A DNA stretch of 64,000 bases from Thermoanaerobaculia bacterium. GTDB taxonomy: Bacteria > Acidobacteriota > Thermoanaerobaculia > Multivoradales > J023. This document shows positions 16,320 to 24,815 of the stretch, piece by piece. Location of the stretch: positions 124,001 through 188,000 of the forward strand of contig JAUIJL010000009.1 of NCBI GenBank assembly GCA_030431255.1. Direction: 5' to 3'. The position numbers were made by a program, and so were the translations under genes. How positions within the stretch are numbered: position 1 is the stretch's first letter; every line of letters begins with the position of its first letter. A model generated the notes under the pieces. The model was not told where the DNA came from. It worked only from the letters and a program-made list of their open reading frames with translations, and did not search any database.

Positions 16320-18899
16320 ATGAATTCCGCACGTTGGCGACGGGTGGAAGAGCTCTTCTACGCTGCGCTGGAACAGCCGGCAGCAGATCGCGCGGTCTTT
16401 CTAGCCCGTGCTTGCGGCCGAGATTCCGAGCTATTGGACGAAGTGCGCGCCTTGCTCGCCGCCGGTGACGAAAGTGGGCTCATCGGCAAAGTGGTGGCCT
16501 CCGGTCTCGATCTGGAGATCGCTGAGCATCAAGGCGTCCCGGATCGCTTCGGCCCGTATAAGACCCTGGGGGAGATAGGTCGCGGCGGCCTCGGGACGGT
16601 GTATCTGGCGGAGCGGGACGACGAGCACTACAGCCAAAGGGTTGCTATCAAGCTGGTGCGACGCGGCTTAGATACCGACGATATCCTCGCCCGCCTGCGC
16701 CAGGAACGCCAAATCCTCGCCCGTCTGGAGCACCCTAATATCACCCGCCTGCTCGACGGCGGCAGCACAGCCGACGGCCAACCCTACTTGGTGATGGAAT
16801 ACGTGGAAGGCACAGCCCTCGACGTATTCGCCGACAAGCACCGGTTGTCGGTGGAAAGGCGAATTGAGCTGTTGCTCGAGGTCTGCTCGGCGGTGGCCTG
16901 GGCCCATCGGAACCTTGTGATTCATCGTGACCTCAAACCCGGCAATGTGTTGGTCACCGCGGAAAGCACCGTCAAGCTACTCGATTTCGGCATCGCCAAA
17001 TTGCTCGATCACGAGGCCGACATCGAGCCCACCGTGCCGGAACAACGCTTACTGACACCAGAATACGCCAGCCCCGAGCAGCTCGCCGGACATCCTCTTT
17101 CCACCGCCACCGACATCTACTCCTTGGGCGCCACCCTCTACCGCTTGCTGAGCGGAAAGTCTCCGAATAGCCGATCCTCAGAGGGCGTCAGGGCGCCTTC
17201 CGGGCCACCACGACCCCTGAGCCAAAGCCTCGAAAATTCGGATCTCCAGCGAGCGGCGACGCTCAGGAGCACGACACCTACCCGTTTGCGCCGACGCCTG
17301 CGCGGAGATCTCGACAACATTCTGCGCAAAGCCATGGCCATCGAGCCCAGGGAGCGCTACGGCTCCGTGACCGAGCTGGCGGACGACTTGCGTGCCTTCC
17401 TAGAGGGTCGACCGGTTCGAGCCCGTGCACCCGGCCTCGTCTTACGCACCTGGAAGCTCATGGGTCGACATCCCTGGGGCACGTTGGCCTTGGCGATCAT
17501 CGTCACCAGTGTCCTCCTAGGCCTGACGGCAACCACTTGGCAAAGCAGGAAGGCCAGACGAGCCCAGGCCGAGGCCGAGCGTATTTCCACTTTCCTCACC
17601 GAGCTGATCGAAACTTCGACTCCCGAGGTTTCGAAAGGTGAAACCGTGTCGGTGCGCTCGGTGCTCGACCGCGGCGCCGAACGCATCGACGAAGAGCTGG
17701 CGGACGATCCCGAGATTCAGAGCCGATTGATGACTACCATGGGCCGCGCCTTTTTTAGCCTTGGTGCCTACGATCGCGCCGCGGACCTACACCGCGAGGC
17801 TTTGGAGGTTCGTCGGCGTTGCTTCGGCAAGCGCCATCCGACGACAGCCGAAAGCGGCGCCCACCTTGCCGAGTCGTTGATCTACCTCGGTGAGCTCGAC
17901 GAAGCGGAGCGGCTGCTGAGCAGTGTGCTACCTGTCCAACGCGCGAGCCTCGGTCCGGACCATCCGGACGTGGCGGAAAGCCTCAGTCACCTAGGGGCGC
18001 TCTACCGACGGGCACACCGCTATGAAGAAGCCGAGCGAGTTTGGCTCGAAGCCCTGGAGATCACGCGTCGCCGGCTCGGCGATGCCCATACCCTCACCTC
18101 AGGTTTGATCAACAACCTAGGGGTCGTCTATCACTTGACCGGAAGATTCGACAAAGCAGAGCATCACTATCGGCAGGCTGTTTCTATCCGCCGCCCATTG
18201 CTCGGCGAAGACCACCCCGACTACCTCGCCAGCCTGGGCAACTTAGGCCGGATTCTGATTCAGCGAGGGCGTTTGGAGGAAGCGCGAGAGCATCTCGAGA
18301 CCGTGCTTTCGGGCAACCGAAGACTGCTCGGAGATCGTCATCGAGAGGTGGCGCTGACCCTCAACAGCTTGGGCAAAATTTCCGAGGTCCAAGACCAGCC
18401 TCAAAAGGCTGTGGAGCACTACCGAGAAGCGGCAGGGATCCTGGCGGAAGTAGTCGGTGAGCAACATCGAGAGGTGGCCACGATCACCACCAACCTGGGT
18501 GAGGCTTTGCTCGAAACCGGCTCGACCGCCGAAGCCGAGCGTTGCTTTGAACGCAGCCTCGCCGTACACGCAAAGCTGAACGAGCATCCGGAGCACGCCA
18601 GGGCCTTGATGGGCCTCGGGGACTTGCTGTGTCACACCCGAGATCCTTCGACAGGGGAGAAGCTACTGCGTCGAGCGCTGTCCATGCGCCACCGCTTGCA
18701 CGCTGAACGGGCCGACGATCATTGGCAAATCGCCGACGCCCAAGCCCGTTTAGCCGCATGCCTGCTGATCCGCGAGCGTCCCTTGGAGGCGAGCCCCCTG
18801 CTCACCGAGGCCCACGCTGAGATGTCTCGCCGTTTCGGTCCGCAAAACCCGCGCTCAAAGGCGGTCGAAGCGCTCCTGGCATCCGTCGACCCCGGCTAG
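16320..18899 (+). CDS. Membrane Ser/Thr protein kinase with TPR domain
   Basis: 859 residues. The kinase domain (about 75-360) has the Gly loop GEIGRGGLGTVYLA, Lys in VAIKLV, catalytic HRDLKPGN, DFG in LLDFGIAK and an APE-like PEYASPEQ, so it looks active. One membrane helix (about 386-406, TLALAIIVTSVLLGLTA) leads to about eight tetratricopeptide repeats of the kinesin-light-chain type (residues 470-840), probably periplasmic and ligand- or protein-binding. It lies 19 bases after the sigma gene with no obvious ribosome site, so coupling is likely. Such pairs transmit envelope signals to gene expression. Confidence 0.9.
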   Translation: MNSARWRRVEELFYAALEQPAADRAVFLARACGRDSELLDEVRALLAAGDESGLIGKVVASGLDLEIAEHQGVPDRFGPYKTLGEIGRGGLGTVYLAERDDEHYSQRVAIKLVRRGLDTDDILARLRQERQILARLEHPNITRLLDGGSTADGQPYLVMEYVEGTALDVFADKHRLSVERRIELLLEVCSAVAWAHRNLVIHRDLKPGNVLVTAESTVKLLDFGIAKLLDHEADIEPTVPEQRLLTPEYASPEQLAGHPLSTATDIYSLGATLYRLLSGKSPNSRSSEGVRAPSGPPRPLSQSLENSDLQRAATLRSTTPTRLRRRLRGDLDNILRKAMAIEPRERYGSVTELADDLRAFLEGRPVRARAPGLVLRTWKLMGRHPWGTLALAIIVTSVLLGLTATTWQSRKARRAQAEAERISTFLTELIETSTPEVSKGETVSVRSVLDRGAERIDEELADDPEIQSRLMTTMGRAFFSLGAYDRAADLHREALEVRRRCFGKRHPTTAESGAHLAESLIYLGELDEAERLLSSVLPVQRASLGPDHPDVAESLSHLGALYRRAHRYEEAERVWLEALEITRRRLGDAHTLTSGLINNLGVVYHLTGRFDKAEHHYRQAVSIRRPLLGEDHPDYLASLGNLGRILIQRGRLEEAREHLETVLSGNRRLLGDRHREVALTLNSLGKISEVQDQPQKAVEHYREAAGILAEVVGEQHREVATITTNLGEALLETGSTAEAERCFERSLAVHAKLNEHPEHARALMGLGDLLCHTRDPSTGEKLLRRALSMRHRLHAERADDHWQIADAQARLAACLLIRERPLEASPLLTEAHAEMSRRFGPQNPRSKAVEALLASVDPG

Positions 18900-19031
18900 C
18901 GCGGATTTCTCACCAACTTCGTTGCGAGACGCCGGAGACGCCTGGCTGGATATACAAGGAAGAAGACGTATTCTGCGACGCAGGCATACTTGCAGTATGT
19001 TGAGGAGCAGAATCGGCTTCTGACGCCGTAG
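18900..19031 (+). pseudogene. Coding-like relic after the kinase stop codon
   Basis: Directly after the kinase TAG the same frame stays open for 43 codons. It reads an Arg-rich stretch (FVARRRRRLAGYTRKK), then TYSATQAYLQYVEEQNRLL, and ends at TAG 19029-19031. The composition is protein-like and its codons are AT-richer than those of the kinase. There is no start codon. It may be the 3' end of a lost gene or part of a dispersed element; I do not recognise the family. Confidence 0.3.
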
Positions 19032-19079
19032 ATGCAGGTGGATACGGTGTCGCAGCAGAAGGCTGGTGAGAAATCCGAG

Positions 19080-20474
19080 CTAGTCCCCGTTTCCTCCGTC
19101 TCCGCTGCAAGACACGATGTCACCTCCGTCCACGAAGGTGTCCGTGCCGCTGCCCGGTGCCCGAATCTCAATATAAAAATTCGAATACCACGCTTCGATG
19201 GCTCCAGCTCCTTCGACTCGCCCGCGGAGCTGCGGAACGGGCGAAGAGCTGGACGGTAGGAGGTCGACTTGGCCGTTCGCCGAGAGGCTCGCGCGGTCGG
19301 CTCCCAAGATACCGCTGTCCATGTACAGGGTGTCGAATTCGGAGGCCTGGGGATCCGACGAGCTGCGAACGGCGGCCGCTGAGCCGCTCATGAAAAGCTG
19401 GCCGCCGAAGGCAAAACCGACCGCCAGCGAAGCCTGGGCAAAATGGCCTAGGTCGCCGCCGGCTTGCACCTCACCGTCGAAAGTCAGTCGAAAGCCCGAG
19501 ACCACCGGCCCTGGCGTGTTCGTCCCAGATCCCGAGCAAGCGTCGAAAGCGGGAATGGTGACGACTTGCCCGGCAGGCAGAAAGAGTGTGCTGCCTTGAC
19601 CGGAGCCGAGGGAATAGCAGCGATTCACGGTTCTCACAGACAACGTTCCATCTACCTGTGCACTGAGCGTTTCCGGACAAATTCTCGCCGACAGCACCGG
19701 TCCGTCGACACCCCCCATGGCCGGAGGCCTCTCTACCAGACCGGTCCACAGGCAATGGCACCCACCCGTCCAACCGTTCCCTTGGGTCGCTAGAAGTCGG
19801 TCCAAACGCAGGGCGTGGCTGAGCATCTCATCCCGCAGCTGGGGCGATTGACTGCTCACCATTCCAACCAGATCTCCGCCACCAGCCGCGCCGGCCAAAG
19901 CCTGATCGAGCTGAGGGGATGCTACAAGAGCACCCTGAGCATCCGCCCAGGAGCTGACGGTCAAGTTGCATTGCAACGATGCATTGCAGGTCACACCCAA
20001 GAGAAAAGGAAGATCCTCGCCCACCGGCCCTGAGCTGCCTTCTAGTGTGACTCGATAGGAGGTGCCGCACGAAAGCACATCATCGAGGACACCAACGGCC
20101 AACGCCACCACTACCTCGGAGCTACCGGAGGTCGAGGAGGGAACCCGAGCAATTTCGCCACAGCCCGCCCCCGTGACCACCACATCCAAGCTGCCGGCAC
20201 CGGGCGCCGGCGAGCCCCGAAAAAAGCTGACCTTCAAGTCGGCGCCTTGGGCCTCAACCTCCAGCAACCGAGGCACCTCAGCACCGGATTGAGCATAGAG
20301 GGAACCCGCGGACGCTGCCACGAGAAGGCTCCACATCACTGGAACAGCAAATACAGGAAGAGCGAATACAGGAATAGAAAATACAGGAATAGAAAACACA
20401 GGAATAGAAATCGTAGCCATCGACACTGATGAAACAGCCGTTGTGCCGCGAGTCCGACACATCTGAATTCTCAT
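19080..20474 (-). CDS. Secreted protein of unknown function with repeat-built signal peptide
   Basis: 464 residues from ATG 20474, which has AGGAG upstream. The hydrophobic core of the signal peptide consists of repeated (S/A)(I/L/V)PVF units encoded by a 15-bp tandem repeat; a second hydrophobic stretch (WSLLVAASAGSLYAQ) carries the likely cleavage site. The mature part is Ser/Gly/Val-rich with about 12 Cys and beta-strand-like segments (VPRLLEVEAQGADLKVSFF, SGFRLTFDGEVQAGGD). No enzyme motif is visible. It is divergent from another secreted protein (20640) across a 165-base region with a long inverted repeat. Confidence 0.65.
   Translation of the reverse strand: MRIQMCRTRGTTAVSSVSMATISIPVFSIPVFSIPVFALPVFAVPVMWSLLVAASAGSLYAQSGAEVPRLLEVEAQGADLKVSFFRGSPAPGAGSLDVVVTGAGCGEIARVPSSTSGSSEVVVALAVGVLDDVLSCGTSYRVTLEGSSGPVGEDLPFLLGVTCNASLQCNLTVSSWADAQGALVASPQLDQALAGAAGGGDLVGMVSSQSPQLRDEMLSHALRLDRLLATQGNGWTGGCHCLWTGLVERPPAMGGVDGPVLSARICPETLSAQVDGTLSVRTVNRCYSLGSGQGSTLFLPAGQVVTIPAFDACSGSGTNTPGPVVSGFRLTFDGEVQAGGDLGHFAQASLAVGFAFGGQLFMSGSAAAVRSSSDPQASEFDTLYMDSGILGADRASLSANGQVDLLPSSSSPVPQLRGRVEGAGAIEAWYSNFYIEIRAPGSGTDTFVDGGDIVSCSGDGGNGD
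20350..20409. repeat. 15-bp minisatellite inside a signal peptide
   Basis: Four tandem 15-bp units, two of them identical (AATACAGGAATAGAA) and two with one to four changes. On the minus strand they encode SIPVF, SIPVF, SIPVF and ALPVF. The unit length preserves the reading frame whatever the copy number. Confidence 0.9.
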
Positions 20475-20527
20475 GATAGATCTCCTGGATTGGTCATTCA
20501 TTCAATAGGCGTAGGATCCATTCGAAG

Positions 20528-20583
20528 TGCCTCAAAAAGATCCACGCGCCGATGCCTGCAGATTCCAGAAATTTTTTGAGGCA
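20528..20583. promoter_or_regulatory. 11-bp inverted repeat in a divergent promoter region
   Basis: TGCCTCAAAAA (20528-20538) and TTTTTGAGGCA (20573-20583) are perfect inverted copies 34 bases apart, between the divergent genes starting at 20474 and 20640. They could be half-sites for a regulator of both genes or fold into a stem in the leader RNA. Confidence 0.5.
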
Positions 20584-20639
20584 ATCCGGCAAGCCTCCGC
20601 GCCCATTGGCTAAATCCACCCCATTCAGGAGGCCATACC

Positions 20640-21803
20640 GTGAAAGAGAAATTGGAAGAAAGATACCCCTCTACATCCTCAACTCGCCGATCCAGCTGGT
20701 GGTCCGTGCTCTGCATGGCAGCGGCCGGATGTCTATTGAGCGTGTCCAACGCCTCGTCTCAGCTGACGATTTCAATCGCTTATCACGGGCCGTCGGCGCC
20801 CACGAACGGGGGCTCCATCGACCCGGGAGGGGCGTATATCGTCAATCCAGGGGGATCGGGCCCCTACCCTTTTTGGACCTCCGCAAGTCTCGGGCTCATT
20901 CCAGCCGCCTACAACTCCGCCGAGGTCGACGCTCTATCGTGGGGGCAAGATGCCCTGCTCACTCGATCCGGATCTTATTGGGGCAGTCAATATCGTTTCC
21001 TCTTCTCCACGGATGAATTTGCCTCCGGCAACTCCGCACCTCTACCGTCGGTCGTTAGCGAAGGGGTCGTGGGTAATAGCGAAGCCTCCGCAGATGTCCA
21101 GCTCACCTCCTTCTTTCCGAGCCTGCCGATCCCTCCTTGGGGCTCTTATTGCCACGCCTCGGTTTTCGACGGCAACGGAACCGGCCCCTTCGGGGGCCCC
21201 GGCCTCGGCTTGATGGAACCTAATACCGCCTCGCCGGGCCCGGACCCCGGTGACACCCTGGACGCCCTCGACATGTGGGCTCAATCGTCGGCCATGAGGC
21301 TTTATTTCTCCCTCGACGCCGATTGGATCGATCCTCTCGAAGGGTTCTATGCCAATGCGGGCACCGCTCAGGCCAATGGAGTGAATCCCGGGGACATATT
21401 GTGCTCGAACGGATCCGGCGGGTTCATCGTCTGGGCGTCCGCCCTGACCCTCGGACTCGACCTCAATGACGATCTCGACGCCTTGATCCTGCGCGAAAAC
21501 GGGGACAGTGTCTTCACCCCTTCCGCCCAGCCGTTCGATTGGATGGGTGGCACCACCGACATGCTCTTGTTCTCCGTGCGTCGGGGCTCACCGGTGATCG
21601 GCATGCCCGACTCCCAATTCGGATTGCCGATCGAGGAAGGTGATGTGCTCACCACTCCTTGCAATATCGCTCCGTGCGTGGGTGGTCCGTACCCCGCAAT
21701 TTTCATTCAGGCGGAAAGCCTGTGTCTCGGCACGGTCCGCAGCGGCACCGACGCCCCGTTCGTGGGCTACGGCGACGAGCTAGACGCCATGATGGTGCGC
21801 TGA
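20640..21803 (+). CDS. Secreted protein of unknown function
   Basis: 387 residues starting at GTG 20640, fixed by AGGAGG seven bases upstream. A signal peptide covers about residues 20-40 (SVLCMAAAGCLLSVSNASS). The mature protein is Gly/Pro/Asp-rich with repeated short strands (AEVDALSWGQDALL, DTLDALDMWAQSSAMRLYFSLDADW, DDLDALILRENGD, DELDAMMV). The recurring D-x-LDAL/LDAM pattern suggests repeated beta units with acidic, possibly calcium-binding turns. I know no family. A terminator-like hairpin follows. Confidence 0.7.
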   Translation: MKEKLEERYPSTSSTRRSSWWSVLCMAAAGCLLSVSNASSQLTISIAYHGPSAPTNGGSIDPGGAYIVNPGGSGPYPFWTSASLGLIPAAYNSAEVDALSWGQDALLTRSGSYWGSQYRFLFSTDEFASGNSAPLPSVVSEGVVGNSEASADVQLTSFFPSLPIPPWGSYCHASVFDGNGTGPFGGPGLGLMEPNTASPGPDPGDTLDALDMWAQSSAMRLYFSLDADWIDPLEGFYANAGTAQANGVNPGDILCSNGSGGFIVWASALTLGLDLNDDLDALILRENGDSVFTPSAQPFDWMGGTTDMLLFSVRRGSPVIGMPDSQFGLPIEEGDVLTTPCNIAPCVGGPYPAIFIQAESLCLGTVRSGTDAPFVGYGDELDAMMVR

Positions 21804-21836
21804 TTCCGCTCCCGACAAGATCAGGCCTCGTTGAAA

Positions 21837-21865
21837 AGCCCGGTCGGCGATCCGCCGACTGGGCT
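21837..21865. terminator. Hairpin between convergent genes
   Basis: AGCCCGGTCGGCG and CGCCGACTGGGCT form a 13-bp stem (one G-T) with a very short loop, preceded by AAAA on the plus strand, so minus-strand transcripts gain a T-run. Confidence 0.55.
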
Positions 21866-21889
21866 GATGAGCACACTTCCTCAAAAGCA

Positions 21890-22927
21890 TTATCCGCAGA
21901 ATCGGCCCAGCCAATCGACCACGGCTCGGGCCAGCGCAATCCTCTTGTCGGAGAAGGCGTGATCGGCGTCCAATATCTCGGTGTCGACGTGCTCAGCTCC
22001 GGCTTTGTCTAAAGCCGCCACCAAAGGCTGGTGATGGGCTTCCAAGGGCACGACGCCATCCCGCTGCCCGCCGATCAACAAAAGTCGGTTGTTCTTGAGC
22101 GCCGTCGCTAGGGTCGGCAGATGGAAGGTGTCGGCATGGGTTACCAGCTCGTCGCGCAGAGCCACGCCGCTGGTGCCGTGGAGCGGTCCGGTAGCGCCGT
22201 CCAAGGCGGACGCCACCCCGTCGGCGGCTGCCGGGTCGGATTTGGCAGAGAAGCCCCAAAGCCCCAGGTTCGCCCCGGCGATCGACACCGTGCACCGCAT
22301 GGACGGATCTAAGGCCGTGGCATGCAGGGCCATGAAACCTCCCATGCTGTGCCCCACCACACTGATTCGATGGGTATTAATCCGATAGCGAGCCGCGTTC
22401 TCAGGGTTCTTCAGAAAGTCCTTGACCGCTTTTACATCCTCGAGAGCAGCGCTGAAGGAAAAGCTGCCTTCGCTTCCCCAGGACCCTCGGTAGTGAAAGA
22501 AGGCGACGTTGAAGCCGGCCCGTCGCACGGCCTGAGCGAGATCGAGATTTTTTTCGTTGCCGGGAAAGCCGTGCAATAAGACGACCGTCGGATGCGGTCC
22601 TTTGCCCGAGGCCAGGTAAATGATGCCGTTCAGCCTCGATCCGTGACTTTGAATCGCCACCTCGGCCATGGCAGCCGGGAAGTCCGGATCGACGGTCTGT
22701 GGGTCTTGGGTGGTCGGATCGCCGGCCCTGTCGCCGGTGCCGGGCACTTGTGAGTCGGTGCCAGGCACTTGCGACTCGGGCTCTTGCGACTCGGGCGCTT
22801 GTGACTCGGCTCCGGCGCCGCCGGCTTGAAGATCGCCGCACCCCAGAGTGAGCAAGAAAACCAGGATCAACGGGACGAAGGTCTTCCGATCCGAAACATC
22901 TGACTCGTGGCTCATCTGAAGCTCCAT
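21890..22927 (-). CDS. Alpha/beta-hydrolase lipoprotein
   Basis: 345 residues. A lipobox (LLTLGC) after a short hydrophobic stretch makes it a likely lipoprotein. A repetitive Pro/Glu/Ser linker (about residues 38-80, with SQVPGT twice) precedes the hydrolase domain. Catalytic landmarks are LLHGFPGNEKN (oxyanion loop), GHSMGGF (nucleophile Ser), GGQRDGVVP (acid) and DADHAF (His). It resembles dienelactone hydrolase/acyl-peptidase-type esterases; the substrate is unknown. ATG 22927 and the ATG 12 bases in are both possible starts. The linker codes for a repeat related to the REP-like motif found elsewhere in the window. Confidence 0.8.
   Translation of the reverse strand: MELQMSHESDVSDRKTFVPLILVFLLTLGCGDLQAGGAGAESQAPESQEPESQVPGTDSQVPGTGDRAGDPTTQDPQTVDPDFPAAMAEVAIQSHGSRLNGIIYLASGKGPHPTVVLLHGFPGNEKNLDLAQAVRRAGFNVAFFHYRGSWGSEGSFSFSAALEDVKAVKDFLKNPENAARYRINTHRISVVGHSMGGFMALHATALDPSMRCTVSIAGANLGLWGFSAKSDPAAADGVASALDGATGPLHGTSGVALRDELVTHADTFHLPTLATALKNNRLLLIGGQRDGVVPLEAHHQPLVAALDKAGAEHVDTEILDADHAFSDKRIALARAVVDWLGRFCG
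22736..22771. repeat. REP-like core repeated in lipoprotein linker
   Basis: GGTGCCGGGCACTTG (22736) and GGTGCCAGGCACTTG (22757) are 21 bases apart and in frame. On the coding strand they give QVPGT. The core TGCC(A/G)GGCA is palindromic and shares GGTGCCAGG with the motif in the copper operon. Confidence 0.6.
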
Positions 22928-22973
22928 GGGAAGTCCTGAGGGATCACCTTATGTCTTCTAGCTCGACATCGTT

Positions 22974-23023
22974 TGCTGGGTGAACCTTGTCTGCCGGGTG
23001 AACCTTGTCTGCTAGGTAAGCCG
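22974..23023. repeat. 18-bp tandem repeat at a gene end
   Basis: Two near-identical 18-bp units (TGCTGGGTGAACCTTGTC, TGCCGGGTGAACCTTGTC) and a decayed third unit. The stop codon of the membrane protein gene (23012) lies inside the third unit. Confidence 0.7.
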
Positions 23024-24007
23024 TTGCTCGATCTCGGAAACCAAGCTGCGGGGCTCGTCGACGTACAACAGGATCTCGGTGCATCTTCGGGTGATGCCGT
23101 AGGGACCGTCGGCGACCGCCGGCTCACGCAACGTCAAGCGGACATTGGCACCGGCGCCGAGGGGCACCATTTCCAAGGGTTTCTCGGCTTCTGGCTTCAC
23201 ACCTAGGCCCGTCTCCACTCGCTCGACAGCCGACCACGGCACGTCCAGGCTCCAACGCAAACCAAAACGCAATCTCAGCGCCTCCCCGTCCAGACGGATC
23301 GGACGGCGGAAGATGGCCCGGGTATCTCCTATCAGCCACACGGCGCTGTAGATCGAAAGGAGGGTCAAGATCCAAGCGGCGATTTCAGACCACCGCACCA
23401 ACAGCAAATGAAGGGCGACCGTCTCCACGGCGATGACCATCATCAACACCCAGATATAAGCCGTGAGCGGGGTCTTCCGGTAAGCGCTGAATTCGCCGGG
23501 AGACAAGGGGCCGACCTTTTGGCGGGTGAACGCGTAGCGAAAGAGCCCCAGCTCAAACGCCAGTATCTTGGCCGCCACCGAGTTTCCGGTCCAACGCTCG
23601 ACGGTCGCGCGGGCGGTGTCGAGCCAATCCTTGGTGCCCCCGGCCGCCAAAGCCCGACGCACCGCGACCACCAGGGCGATACCCAAGCCGAGCTCGGCGA
23701 TCGGCAAAACGGCGTGTAGCCCGTTGAGCAGGGCGTGGTGCTCTGCGGGCACGATCCGGGAAGCGGCAAACAAACAAATGAAAAAGACCGGCAGGAGGGT
23801 CAGAGCCGGCCATCCGCATTTGCGTACCGCCAGGAAGTAGTACAAGGTAGGCACCAAAAGCACCAGGTCGAGGGTCACTCCGGTCGCCACCAAGGCGTCG
23901 TCCGCGGTGCCGGAAAGCTGGGTCGCGCAAATCCATATGGCGGCGCAAAAGACCACCGCCGCCGCGGCAAAAAACTCAAAGGGAATGCGTCGTTGTGCAA
24001 GAACCAT
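23012..24007 (-). CDS. Membrane protein with C-terminal PH-like domain
   Basis: 331 residues, with AGGAGG before the ATG. About six to seven hydrophobic helices in two groups (residues 10-120 and 185-230) surround a cytoplasmic loop containing KDWLDTARATVERW. The C-terminal 90 residues (DGEALRLRFGLRWSLDVPWSAVERVETG) look like a bacterial PH-type domain of the kind seen in membrane proteins with DUF-type names. No catalytic motif is seen. It lies upstream of the lipoprotein hydrolase gene on the same strand, 84 bases apart, and may be co-transcribed with it. Confidence 0.65.
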   Translation of the reverse strand: MVLAQRRIPFEFFAAAAVVFCAAIWICATQLSGTADDALVATGVTLDLVLLVPTLYYFLAVRKCGWPALTLLPVFFICLFAASRIVPAEHHALLNGLHAVLPIAELGLGIALVVAVRRALAAGGTKDWLDTARATVERWTGNSVAAKILAFELGLFRYAFTRQKVGPLSPGEFSAYRKTPLTAYIWVLMMVIAVETVALHLLLVRWSEIAAWILTLLSIYSAVWLIGDTRAIFRRPIRLDGEALRLRFGLRWSLDVPWSAVERVETGLGVKPEAEKPLEMVPLGAGANVRLTLREPAVADGPYGITRRCTEILLYVDEPRSLVSEIEQRLT

Positions 24008-24167
24008 GGAACCTCCTGAGGGCCGAGCTGCTACGCCGACGCCAAGATGGAAGCCGGCAGACTCTCTCCAGGTCGATCTTATCGGCTCGTAAGCGCCAAT
24101 GACCCATGGATGACCTCTATTTGACCTCCAAGACGTTTAAGGCCGGCCCGCCGCCAAAGGATCGACC

Positions 24168-24728
24168 GTGACCAAATCCGTCGAGCGCCTGCTCTCTGCC
24201 GTCATCTCTGCCGTTATCACCCTGGTCTCCGTCCCACTGGTGGTGATGATGTGGTTGATTTCGCCCGTCGTGTTGGCGGTGTTCGTCCTGCTCAATCGCT
24301 TGGGTCTATTGCGTTCATGGCAATCCGTGGATTTGCTCGGCCGTGAGCTGAGCTTCCATTGGTCCCGCAGCAATCCGGACGAAACCAAGGAATCCCTGTC
24401 GTCCGCGGTTTCGCTTTTGGTGACCATGCTTCCACGCACTCCCTTCGCGGAGCCGGTCACTTCCATGCGTTTCATCAACCCCGAATCCGGGATGGTCCTC
24501 AGAGAGAGCTGTCTCTCTCCCTTCACCCAAGACTTCGGCCCCCATGCCGCGAGCCTGTTGATCGGCGAATGTGTGGAGGCCGGGCGTCTCGAGCTGAACC
24601 GCCGCATCTTTTCCGAGCATCTCAACATCGATGCCCGCTCGACCCTGTCCGGCCATTTCTGCGTCGAGCTGCCCTTCGACCTCGACCCGGAGCTTCTCGA
24701 GGAGCTCGAGGACGGATTTCAGCTCTGA
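24168..24728 (+). CDS. Small membrane-anchored protein of unknown function
   Basis: 186 residues starting at GTG 24168, with AAGGA upstream. Two hydrophobic stretches at residues 8-45 anchor a soluble domain with strands such as LSSAVSLLVTMLPRTPFAEPVTSMRF and an acidic C-terminus (DLDPELLEELEDGF). No family is recognised. It is divergent from the PH-like membrane protein (160-base gap). Confidence 0.55.
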   Translation: MTKSVERLLSAVISAVITLVSVPLVVMMWLISPVVLAVFVLLNRLGLLRSWQSVDLLGRELSFHWSRSNPDETKESLSSAVSLLVTMLPRTPFAEPVTSMRFINPESGMVLRESCLSPFTQDFGPHAASLLIGECVEAGRLELNRRIFSEHLNIDARSTLSGHFCVELPFDLDPELLEELEDGFQL

Positions 24729-24743
24729 CCGATCACCGCCATT

Positions 24744-24778
24744 GAAAAACCCAGGACGTCAATCGTCCTGAGTTTTTC
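24744..24778. terminator. Bidirectional intrinsic terminator
   Basis: GAAAAAC-C-CAGGACG and CGTCCTG-A-GTTTTTC form a 14-bp stem with one mismatch and A/T runs on both outer sides. It separates two convergent genes. Confidence 0.8.
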
Positions 24779-24815
24779 ACGATCAGCGATATCCGAACCC
24801 TCAGGATCCGGACCT

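Noticed and set aside
22757-22771. Operator for a repressor (palindrome TGCCAGGCA)
   Set aside because: It lies inside the coding linker of a lipoprotein and repeats in frame, so a repeat-derived linker is more likely.
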